From assembly GCA_023259235.1 (NCBI GenBank), contig JAHFQQ010000197.1:1-6654 (forward strand): 6,654 nt of DNA, read 5' to 3'. Position 1 is the first letter of the stretch. Each line of letters begins with the position of its first letter. Positions 1-5,281 of the stretch are shown here, one piece after another. The position numbers and the translations under genes are program-made. This stretch comes from Polaromonas sp. (lineage in GTDB: Bacteria; Pseudomonadota; Gammaproteobacteria; Burkholderiales; Burkholderiaceae_C). The notes under the pieces are model-generated. The model saw only the letters and a list, made by a program, of their open reading frames with translations. It was not told where the DNA came from and made no database searches.

Positions 1-458
1 TCGGCCGCACCACTGGCCACCTTGGCCACAGTGGCGTTGATGCCAGCCGCATGGTCCTTGGGCGCTATCACGGCGTGGGCACCCGCACCGTCGGCCACGC
101 GCAGGCAGGCGCCCAGGTTGTGCGGATCGGTCACGCCGTCGAGCACCAGCAGCAACGGCTGCTCGATGCCAGCGGCTTCCAGTTGCTCGAGCAACTCATC
201 AAGCGACTTGACCTGGGCCACCGCATCGACGCGGGCCACCACGCCCTGATGGCCATGGCTGCCGCACATCTTGGCCAGGCGCAGGCCGTCTGATTCAATC
301 AGCCGCACACCGGCTTCATGGACACGCTCGGCGAACTGGCGCATGCGGGCATCGCGGCGTGAGGCATCAAAAAATACCTCCAGCACCGACCTGGGCGCGG
401 TTTTAAGGCGCACACCAACGGCGTGAAAGCCAAAAAGAACTTTGGGAGAAGAAGCCAT
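1..458 (-). CDS. rlmB: 23S rRNA (guanosine-2'-O-)-methyltransferase RlmB, partial (3' end off the left edge)
   Basis: SpoU/TrmH-family SPOUT enzyme that 2'-O-methylates G2251 in the peptidyl-transferase P loop of 23S rRNA, using S-adenosylmethionine in the cytoplasm. The window holds the first 152 residues, beginning MASSPKVLFGFHAVG; the ATG is at 458-456. Residues 1 to about 80 match the small N-terminal RNA-binding domain (FGFHAVG, then HGHQGVVARV at about 69-78). Residues 106-120 are the SpoU motif LDGVTDPHNLGACLR with the conserved Asn114 and Arg120, followed by IAPKDHAAGINATVAKVASGAA. E. coli RlmB has about 243 residues, so roughly 90 C-terminal residues, including the knot and cofactor site, lie outside the window. 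No strong ribosome-binding site precedes the start. In E. coli rlmB follows rnr; here its upstream neighbour is an ABC ATPase gene. The identification rests on near-identity of the SpoU motif to E. coli RlmB. Confidence 0.95.
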   Translation of the reverse strand, partial: MASSPKVLFGFHAVGVRLKTAPRSVLEVFFDASRRDARMRQFAERVHEAGVRLIESDGLRLAKMCGSHGHQGVVARVDAVAQVKSLDELLEQLEAAGIEQPLLLVLDGVTDPHNLGACLRVADGAGAHAVIAPKDHAAGINATVAKVASGAA

Positions 459-530
459 GCCCAGATTATCGCCGCTGGCCTTGCAACAACGCCCCATCAC
501 TCTTTCCGGATGCGCCGGGCCAAATCTGCG

Positions 531-558
531 AATACTATACTATTAATAGCATAATATT
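531..558. repeat. AT-rich imperfect palindrome in the rlmB upstream spacer
   Basis: The 28-bp stretch is an inverted repeat centred on the perfect 10-bp palindrome CTATTAATAG (540-549), with only two mismatched pairs (539/550 and 535/554). It could be a protein-binding site overlapping the presumed rlmB promoter, or part of a decayed dispersed repeat. It has no GC stem with a T tract, so it does not look like an intrinsic terminator. The palindrome is directly visible; its role is unknown. Confidence 0.45.
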
Positions 559-565
559 CAGGTAA
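537..565 (-). promoter_or_regulatory. possible sigma-70-type promoter for rlmB
   Basis: Read on the minus strand, TTACCT (565-560) lies 17 bp before TAGTAT (542-537). The matches to consensus are 3/6 and 4/6. It sits in the only strongly AT-rich patch between the ABC ATPase stop and the rlmB start, and would give a leader of about 70 nt. The patch is also palindromic, so other -10 choices, such as the plus-strand TATAAT at 583-588, are possible. This is inference from sequence only. Confidence 0.3.
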
Positions 566-592
566 CACATGGGCTGAAGCTCTATAATGCCA
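545..592. repeat. possible decayed copy of a dispersed intergenic repeat (partner of 5207-5254)
   Basis: This segment shares AATAGC and GGGCTGA, at an identical 26-nt offset, with the spacer between purA and the phosphoribosyltransferase gene. It begins inside the palindrome before rlmB and ends at the ABC ATPase stop. The similarity is weak and rests on two short words plus scattered matches. Confidence 0.3.
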
Positions 593-1315
593 TCAATCTG
601 CGCTGATTTGTCCGGCCTCTATGGTGATGCGGCGCTGGCAGCGCGCGGCAATTGCCGGGTCGTGTGTGACCAGCACCAGCGTCGTGCCCAGTTCCTGGTT
701 GAGCGCAAACATCAGCGCCATCACGGTTTCACCGGTGGCAAAGTCCAGGCTGCCGGTCGGCTCGTCGGCCAGCAGCACGGCTGGCTGGACCACAAAAGCC
801 CGTGCCAGCGCCACGCGCTGCTGCTCGCCGCCCGACAGCACTTTGGGATAATGGCCAAGACGCTCACCCAGGCCAACCCGTCTGAGCATTTCGGTGGCCA
901 TCGAACGTGCGCCTTTGGCACCTGACAATTCCAGCGGCAGCATGACGTTTTCCAGTGCCGTCAAATTGCCCATGAGCTGAAAGTTCTGGAAGACAAAACC
1001 GATCGTGCGGGCACGCAAGGCGGCGCGCTCATCCTCGCCAAGGGCAAACAGGTCCACGCCGGCCAGCCGCACCGTACCCTGGGTTGGCGTATCGAGCCCG
1101 GCAATGATCGACAGCAGCGTGCTTTTCCCCGAGCCGGAAGCACCCACAATGGCGGCGGTTTCGCGAGGCGCCAAGGTAAAGTCGATATCGCGCAAAATGC
1201 TTAAGGTGCCGCTGGAATCAGTCACCGACTTGAAAACATGCTCAACGCAAACAATTGGAGCCATGGGCAGCGTTGAAGAGGCGTTACCGGAAACAGAAAC
1301 CACGGGTTCAAACAT
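593..1315 (-). CDS. ybbA: ABC transporter ATP-binding protein, YbbA/LolD-like
   Basis: ATPase subunit of the MacB/LolD/YbbA class, which normally pairs with an FtsX-like permease that does mechanical work on lipids, lipoproteins or periplasmic factors. Counting from the start MFEP (240 residues): Walker A GASGSGKST at 58-66, Q-loop Gln110, signature LSGGEQQR at 160-167, Walker B LLADE at 181-185, D-loop SLD at 189-191 and H-loop His218. All catalytic residues are present. E. coli YbbA has about 228 residues and the sequences resemble each other throughout. The ATG at 1315-1313 has AAGG a few bases upstream on the minus strand. An internal ATG at 1264-1262 (MAPIVCV, 223 residues) lies nearer the conserved fold but lacks a ribosome-binding site. 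As in E. coli, the gene is divergent from tesA. However, no permease follows: the next gene is rlmB. Its substrate and partner are therefore unknown, and the symbol rests on similarity and synteny. Confidence 0.88.
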   Translation of the reverse strand: MFEPVVSVSGNASSTLPMAPIVCVEHVFKSVTDSSGTLSILRDIDFTLAPRETAAIVGASGSGKSTLLSIIAGLDTPTQGTVRLAGVDLFALGEDERAALRARTIGFVFQNFQLMGNLTALENVMLPLELSGAKGARSMATEMLRRVGLGERLGHYPKVLSGGEQQRVALARAFVVQPAVLLADEPTGSLDFATGETVMALMFALNQELGTTLVLVTHDPAIAARCQRRITIEAGQISAD

Positions 1316-2042
1316 GTCAGCCTTGTCAAAAAACTTGCAAATAAAGCTTTCAGACTGTAGCAAGCTTGGCCCCGCCACGCGAAACCGTTGGGCAAAGCCA
1401 TACCGCGCGTTGCTGGTCATGGCCGTGCTGGGCGCAACCGGTATCGCCCAGGCTCAGGAACAGGCGCAGGCCAAAGCGCCATCAACCCCTATCATCCTGG
1501 TGCTGGGCGATTCGCTGAGTGCCGAATACGGCCTCAGGCGCGGCACCGGCTGGGTGGCATTGCTGGAAAAAAAATTGGCCGGTGACAAAAAAACCGCCAG
1601 GGTGGTAAACGCCAGCATCAGCGGCGACACCACTTCGGGTGGGCGCTCTCGCTTGCCGGGTCTGCTGGCCCAGTACCGGCCGGGCACGGTAGTGATCGAA
1701 CTCGGCGGCAACGACGCGCTGCGCGGGTTGCCGCTGGACATGACCGAGAAAAACCTGGCCGCCATGACGCAGGCTTCCAAAAAGGCCGGCGCCAAAGTGC
1801 TGCTGCTCGGGATGCAGGTGCCACCCAACTATGGCGACGCATATGCTTCCGGCTTTGCAAACCTCTTTCCCAGGGTGGCCAGGACTGAAAAGGTCGCACT
1901 GGTACCCTTTCTCCTCAAAGGCATTGCCGACGGGGACGATCCGCTCGCCAACTTCCAGGCTGACCGCATTCATCCCAACGAGCCATCGCAAGCCAAATTG
2001 CTGGCCAACGTATGGCCCGAATTGAAAAAGTTGATCAAGTGA
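1314..2042 (+). CDS. tesA: Periplasmic GDSL-type arylesterase / lysophospholipase-acyl-CoA thioesterase I (TesA)
   Basis: SGNH/GDSL hydrolase, exported to the periplasm, expected to hydrolyse aryl esters, acyl-thioesters and lysophospholipids. From the ATG at 1314 the protein has 242 residues. A hydrophobic segment at about 32-44 preceded by Arg/Lys and ending AQA fits a signal peptide cleaved after about Ala47. The catalytic blocks are in order: GDSL at 65-68 (Ser67 nucleophile), SISGDTTSGG at 101-110 (block II Gly), GGND at 131-134 (block III Asn133) and DRIH at 217-220 (catalytic Asp217 and His220). This gives a complete triad and oxyanion hole. The stretch before the signal peptide, about 27 residues, is long and no clear ribosome-binding site precedes the ATG, so the start is uncertain; TTG codons at 1323 and 1335 are the in-frame alternatives. 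Two A tracts (1567-1574 and 1587-1593) lie in the coding region. The stop overlaps the probable selU start. E. coli TesA is shorter (208 residues as precursor). Confidence 0.9.
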   Translation: MSALSKNLQIKLSDCSKLGPATRNRWAKPYRALLVMAVLGATGIAQAQEQAQAKAPSTPIILVLGDSLSAEYGLRRGTGWVALLEKKLAGDKKTARVVNASISGDTTSGGRSRLPGLLAQYRPGTVVIELGGNDALRGLPLDMTEKNLAAMTQASKKAGAKVLLLGMQVPPNYGDAYASGFANLFPRVARTEKVALVPFLLKGIADGDDPLANFQADRIHPNEPSQAKLLANVWPELKKLIK

Positions 2043-3130
2043 GCATTGAACGCATTTCCGCCGAAGAAACACTCGGCAAATTGAGCCTGTTTTCCGACGT
2101 GATTGATGCCAGAAGCGAAGGCGAATATGCCGAAGACCACCTTCCCGGTGCGCTGAACTGGCCCAGCCTGCATGATGACGAGAGAAAGATTGTCGGTACG
2201 CAATACAAGCAGATCAGCCAGTTCGAGGCCAAAAAACTCGGCGCGGCGCTGGTTGCCAAGAATATCGCCGCGCATATCCAGCGCGATGTGCTCGGCAAGC
2301 CCCGCGAATGGCAACCCTTGGTGTATTGCTGGCGCGGCGGCAAGCGAAGCGGCGCGCTGGCCTTGATCCTTGACCAGATCGGGTTCACGGTCACGCTGGT
2401 CGATGGCGGCTACAAAGCCTTCAGGGCGGCGCTGGTAGCCGATTTGCCACAACTCGCCGCACGCTTCAGCTATCAGGTCATTTGCGGCCCCACCGGCTCG
2501 GGTAAAACCCGCTTGCTGCAGGCCCTGGCAGCCCACGGCGCGCAGGTGCTCGATCTGGAAGCGCTGGCGCACCACCGCAGCTCGGTGCTGGGCCTGATTC
2601 CGGGTGTGCCGCAGCCGAGCCAGAAGGCCTTTGACAGCCGTATCTGGGCTGCATTGCGCGGCTTTGACCCGGCCTGCCCTGTGTATATCGAAAGTGAAAG
2701 CAAAAAGGTCGGCAATCTGGCTGTTCCGGAGGGATTGATCACTGCCATGCGCGCCAGCCCCTGCCTGCAACTGGAGATGCCTGAGGGTGAACGGGTGGCG
2801 CTGCTGCTGGAAGACTACGATTTTTTTGTCAGGGACATCGAATTTTTCTGCGAACGGCTGTTGGCCCTGACCAAAGCGTGCGGCAAATCCACGGTGCAGG
2901 ACTGGCAGGCGCACGCGCGCAACGGCGACGTGGCGCAGGTTGTGCGCGAACTGCTGGTCAAACACTACGACCCGGGTTACCTGCAGTCGATGCGGCGCAA
3001 CTTTGATCAGTTCGGAACGGCCCGGGTGATTGCGCCACGCGACCATACGGTAGCGGCCATGGCCGAACTGGCGCAATCCCTGTTGGCGACCGGCACAAAG
3101 CAAAAATCCGACCTCGCTATTGAACCGTGA
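2039..3130 (+). CDS. selU: tRNA 2-selenouridine synthase (SelU/MnmH)
   Basis: Converts 2-thiouridine at the wobble position (U34) of tRNAs for Lys, Glu and Gln to 2-selenouridine, using selenophosphate through an S-geranyl intermediate. Read from the GTG at 2039 the protein has 363 residues. An N-terminal rhodanese domain (about 10-130) includes DARSEGEY at 23-30 and the active-site loop YCWRGGKRSG with Cys97. Next comes a P-loop domain with GPTGSGKT at 150-157 and a C-terminal helical region. The GTG start overlaps the tesA stop as GTGA and puts the catalytic cysteine at position 97, as in E. coli SelU (364 residues). An in-frame ATG at 2012 would add nine residues (MARIEKVDQ) inside tesA. 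Neither start has a clear ribosome-binding site, so coupling to tesA translation is likely. The enzyme needs selenophosphate from SelD, which is not in this window. A long minus-strand open frame opposite this gene (1970-3175) has no recognisable features. Confidence 0.93.
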   Translation: MSIERISAEETLGKLSLFSDVIDARSEGEYAEDHLPGALNWPSLHDDERKIVGTQYKQISQFEAKKLGAALVAKNIAAHIQRDVLGKPREWQPLVYCWRGGKRSGALALILDQIGFTVTLVDGGYKAFRAALVADLPQLAARFSYQVICGPTGSGKTRLLQALAAHGAQVLDLEALAHHRSSVLGLIPGVPQPSQKAFDSRIWAALRGFDPACPVYIESESKKVGNLAVPEGLITAMRASPCLQLEMPEGERVALLLEDYDFFVRDIEFFCERLLALTKACGKSTVQDWQAHARNGDVAQVVRELLVKHYDPGYLQSMRRNFDQFGTARVIAPRDHTVAAMAELAQSLLATGTKQKSDLAIEP

Positions 3131-3144
3131 AGCCGGATTGAAGC

Positions 3145-3160
3145 GTAGCTTGCATGCTAC
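3145..3160. terminator. weak bidirectional hairpin between convergent selU and the small lysine-rich gene
   Basis: GTAGC and GCTAC form a 5-bp stem around TTGCAT, 14 nt after the selU stop, followed on the plus strand by CGTATTTAT. It is the only obvious hairpin in the 109-bp convergent spacer (3131-3239). It lacks a real T tract and the stem is short, so it is a poor intrinsic terminator. The rest of the spacer shows no gene or clear signal. Confidence 0.25.
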
Positions 3161-3239
3161 CGTATTTATAGCCAACTATGTAGTCAGATAACGGGCCAGA
3201 GTCGCGTTTTACCCAGGAAATCAGCACTTCCAGAAGACC

Positions 3240-3416
3240 TCAGGGCGCAGGGTCTGCTGGAGCCGGGGCGCCGTCACTGCGTTGCTGGCCGTCCAGCGCG
3301 TCGTCCTCTGGCAGGTCTGGCTTGCCTTCGGCCTTGCGCTTGAGTTTTTCCTCTTTTTTCTTCTTTTTGGCCAGCTCTTTCTGGCGCTTTTCGTAGGAGT
3401 AATTGGGAGTTGCCAC
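3240..3416 (-). CDS. small lysine-rich conserved hypothetical protein (58 aa, GTG start)
   Basis: A 58-residue frame starting at GTG (3416-3414) and ending TGA (3242-3240). The N-terminus reads (M)ATPNYSYEKRQKELAKK. Residues 9-32 are almost all Lys, Arg, Glu, Gln or Leu, with a run of five Lys at 17-21, and should form one long charged helix. Residues 33-58 are acidic and Pro/Ala-rich, probably disordered. There is no signal peptide or membrane segment. On the minus strand AAGAAAG lies about 6 nt upstream of the GTG as a modest ribosome-binding site; no in-frame ATG occurs nearby. I recall short proteins with the N-terminal pattern NYSYEKRQ-ELAKK annotated as hypothetical in many proteobacteria, which supports it as a real gene; this is memory, not a search. 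It lies 45 bp after metC on the same strand and may be read from that operon. Function unknown; the basic helix could bind nucleic acid or ribosomes, but that is speculation. Confidence 0.82.
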   Translation of the reverse strand: MATPNYSYEKRQKELAKKKKKEEKLKRKAEGKPDLPEDDALDGQQRSDGAPAPADPAP

Positions 3417-3461
3417 TGCGTGCTTTCTTGAATGATCAGCCCTTACTGTACTGCATTGCCA

Positions 3462-4637
3462 TCAAAGCCTGTCCAGCGCCTGGGCCAGGTCTGCCTGCAG
3501 GTCGTCAACGGCCTCAAGACCTGTCGAAAAGCGCACCAGCACACCCTTGTACGGCCAGGCCGGCCCACGCATTGACGCCACGTTGTAAGGAACCACCAGA
3601 CTGATCGGGCCACCCCAGCTGTAGCCCAGCTTGAACAAGCCGAGACTGTCACAAAAGCGCTCTACTTCGGGCACGCTGAAGCGTTCGTGAAACACCACGC
3701 TGAACAGGCCGGCCGCCTGGCCGCCGCCGCAGACACTTTTCCAGCTGGCATGGCCGGGCGAGCCCTCCAGGGCGGGATGCAGCACCTGCACAACTTCGGG
3801 TCGCGACTGAAACCAGCGGGCCAGCGCGCGCGCGCAGCGGTCATGGGCCGCGTAGCGCAACGCCAGGCTCGGCAGCGAGCGCAGCACGACCTCTGCGTCG
3901 TTGCCGCCCACACCCATCCCCATGCGCATGTGGGTGCCCTGAATGCGCGCATGCAGGGCCTCGTTGCGGGTGATGATGCTGCCCATCAAAACATCGCCGC
4001 CGCCGCTTGGGTATTTGGTCAGGGCCTGGACGGAAATATCCACGGACTCACCGCCCAGGTCAAAAGCATTGAAGGCCAGGCCAGCGCCCCAGGTGTTGTC
4101 GAGCGCGCAAATTAGCCCGCGAGCGTGACAGATGCGCAGCATCTCGATCAGGTCGGGGAATTCCATCGTCACCGAGCCCGGCGCTTCCAGCCACACCAGC
4201 CGGGTCTTGCTGCTGATTCTGGCGGCCAGATCGGACGGACTCATGGCCTCGTAGCGCTGATGACTGATGCCCCAGGCGAGCAGTTCACCCTCGGCCAGTG
4301 CCTTGCTGGGACCATACACGTTGTCCGGAATCAGCATCTCGTCGCCGGTCTTGAGCAGCGCCATGTTCACCAGCGCGATGGCGCTCAGGCCGCTGCAGGC
4401 CAGCACGCACCGCAAGCCTCCCTCGAGCGCGCACAGGCGCTCTTCCAGCATGAAGGTGGTCGGCGTGCCATGCAGGCCATAGGTGTAGCCCGATTTGTTG
4501 CGCCACTCACGGGTATGCATGGCGGCAACGCTGGGAAAGATCACGGTGGATGCCTTGAACACGCCCGGCTGCGGCGCCGAGAACCCTGCGGGGGGCTGGT
4601 AGGGATGGTGAATCAGCCGGGTGGTTTTATCGCTCAT
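3462..4637 (-). CDS. metC: Cystathionine beta-lyase (Cys/Met-metabolism PLP-dependent enzyme)
   Basis: Fold-type I pyridoxal-phosphate enzyme of the trans-sulfuration family, expected to cleave cystathionine to homocysteine, pyruvate and ammonia in methionine synthesis. From the ATG at 4637-4635 (MSDKTTRLIHHPY) it has 391 residues, close to the 395 of E. coli MetC. Visible landmarks are Tyr53 in YTYGLHGTPT, SGLSAI at 82-87 (phosphate-binding loop), Tyr108 stacking on the cofactor, Asp180 in LDNTWGAG, the Schiff-base Lys208 in QALTKYPSGGGD, YSWGG at 339-343 and substrate-carboxylate Arg369. LEAPGS-TMEF, HPAL--SPGH and YSWGG favour cystathionine beta-lyase over gamma-synthase or gamma-lyase. 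The Arg that follows Tyr56-Gly in E. coli MetC is Leu55 here. A TTG directly after the preceding stop would add nine residues but is unlikely. The start lies 27 bp after the phosphoribosyltransferase stop on the same strand, so cotranscription is likely. The exact lyase specificity is inferred. Confidence 0.88.
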   Translation of the reverse strand: MSDKTTRLIHHPYQPPAGFSAPQPGVFKASTVIFPSVAAMHTREWRNKSGYTYGLHGTPTTFMLEERLCALEGGLRCVLACSGLSAIALVNMALLKTGDEMLIPDNVYGPSKALAEGELLAWGISHQRYEAMSPSDLAARISSKTRLVWLEAPGSVTMEFPDLIEMLRICHARGLICALDNTWGAGLAFNAFDLGGESVDISVQALTKYPSGGGDVLMGSIITRNEALHARIQGTHMRMGMGVGGNDAEVVLRSLPSLALRYAAHDRCARALARWFQSRPEVVQVLHPALEGSPGHASWKSVCGGGQAAGLFSVVFHERFSVPEVERFCDSLGLFKLGYSWGGPISLVVPYNVASMRGPAWPYKGVLVRFSTGLEAVDDLQADLAQALDRL

Positions 4638-4664
4638 GACTGCATCGTAGCAAGTTGTCGCCAA

Positions 4665-5189
4665 TCACACGGTCCACTTGGCCATGAGCTGCTCGGGACG
4701 CAGGCTGTCGTAGCTCTCAAACGGCTGGTGAATCCAGGGATTGGTGGGCAGCAGTTCCACCGAATAGTCGGCCTGAAAGCTTGACATGCCCTTGGTCCAG
4801 ATCACGGCACTGCGCAACTCGGAAATCGGTTTGTAGTTGTTGCGCAGTAGTTGAATCACTGCATTCAGGGTATGACCCGTGTCGGCCAGATCATCGACCA
4901 GCAGGACCTTGCCGGCGATCTCGCCCCGCGGGGTGGTGATGAAGCGCGCAATGTCGAGGTTGCCCTGCACCATGCCCGAATCGGCGCGGTAGGAGCTGGT
5001 TGACATGATGGCCAGCGGCTTGTCGAAAATGCGCGAAAGAATGTCGCCCGGGCGCATGCCGCCGCGCGCCAGGCACAGGATGGTGTCAAACTCCCAGCTG
5101 GACTGGTGAATCCTGATTGCCAGCTTTTCAATCAGGTTGTGGTACTCGTCATAGCTGACATAGAGATGCTTGCCGTCTTCGGTCAACAT
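4665..5189 (-). CDS. purine phosphoribosyltransferase (xanthine/hypoxanthine-guanine type)
   Basis: Type I phosphoribosyltransferase of 174 residues that should join a 6-oxopurine base to PRPP to give the nucleotide and pyrophosphate, in cytoplasmic purine salvage. Visible landmarks are the pyrophosphate loop ARGGMRPG at 41-48, the PRPP motif VLLVDDLADTGHTL at 95-108 with the Asp99-Asp100 pair, and a C-terminal hood containing NPWIHQPFE at 150-158. The hood resembles the WIEQPW segment of E. coli Gpt, which suggests a xanthine/guanine or hypoxanthine preference rather than adenine or orotate. The start ATG (5189-5187) is well supported by AGGAGC about 6 nt upstream. The gene sits 92 bp after purA and 27 bp before metC, all on one strand. 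Placement next to purA, which draws on IMP, fits a salvage enzyme feeding the IMP/GMP pool. The exact base specificity cannot be settled from sequence, so no symbol is given (gpt or hpt would be guesses). Confidence 0.9.
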   Translation of the reverse strand: MLTEDGKHLYVSYDEYHNLIEKLAIRIHQSSWEFDTILCLARGGMRPGDILSRIFDKPLAIMSTSSYRADSGMVQGNLDIARFITTPRGEIAGKVLLVDDLADTGHTLNAVIQLLRNNYKPISELRSAVIWTKGMSSFQADYSVELLPTNPWIHQPFESYDSLRPEQLMAKWTV

Positions 5190-5195
5190 GGGACT

Positions 5196-5201
5196 GCTCC
5201 T
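5196..5201 (-). promoter_or_regulatory. Shine-Dalgarno site of the phosphoribosyltransferase gene
   Basis: AGGAGC on the minus strand lies 6 nt before the ATG at 5189. It is the clearest ribosome-binding site in the window and fixes this start. Confidence 0.75.
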
Positions 5202-5206
5202 GATTG

Positions 5207-5254
5207 AATAGCTGGTTACGACCGTATTGATTGGGCTGATAACATATTTGGCTG
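5207..5254. repeat. possible decayed copy of a dispersed intergenic repeat (second copy near 545-592)
   Basis: AATAGC (5207-5212) is followed 26 nt later by GGGCTGA (5233-5239). The same two words recur with the same 26-nt offset at 545-550 and 571-577. Aligned without gaps over 48 bp, the two segments agree at about half their positions, more than the quarter expected by chance. Both lie in intergenic spacers. Comamonadaceae genomes carry short dispersed intergenic repeats that include an AATAGCTG-like word (recalled, not searched), so these may be eroded members. Confidence 0.35.
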
Positions 5255-5267
5255 AGTATTTTTACAA
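5239..5267 (-). promoter_or_regulatory. possible internal promoter between purA and the phosphoribosyltransferase gene
   Basis: On the minus strand TTGTAA (5267-5262) is separated by exactly 17 bp from TGTTAT (5244-5239), each matching the sigma-70 consensus at 4 of 6 bases. The leader would be about 43 nt. It lies in the 92-bp AT-richer gap after purA, where no terminator is visible. It would allow the phosphoribosyltransferase-metC-small-gene segment to be expressed apart from purA. The site overlaps a possible repeat remnant, so the AT bias may be incidental. Confidence 0.4.
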
Positions 5268-5281
5268 GTTGGGCCGGTCGC

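Noticed and set aside
1005..1313. Upstream extension of the tesA frame, giving a 345-residue protein
   Set aside because: The extra residues are antisense to the ABC ATPase gene, including its Walker A region, and would bury the signal peptide internally.
1316..1420. Upstream extension of the ABC ATPase frame to a 275-residue protein
   Set aside because: It would run antisense into the tesA signal-peptide region, and the added residues resemble nothing in the family. The ATG at 1315 has a better ribosome-binding site.
2821..2827. T7 run in selU as a programmed frameshift or internal terminator
   Set aside because: There is no preceding stable hairpin, the frame is intact on both sides, and the encoded Asp-Phe-Phe-Val fits the protein.
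1970..3175. Long minus-strand open frame (about 400 codons) opposite selU
   Set aside because: It lies almost wholly antisense to a well-supported gene. Its translation shows no recognisable domain and is rich in Gln, His and Arg, as expected of a shadow frame in GC-rich DNA.
3120..3239. Continuation of the small-gene frame for about 40 codons past its TGA, suggesting readthrough or a second small gene
   Set aside because: Staying open for 40 codons has a sizeable chance probability, third positions are not GC-rich as in the neighbouring genes, and no good start or ribosome-binding site is present. The original stop fits a natural acidic tail end.
3687..4784. Plus-strand open frames opposite metC and the phosphoribosyltransferase gene
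   Set aside because: They are shadow frames of two clearly identified minus-strand genes, with no motifs of their own.
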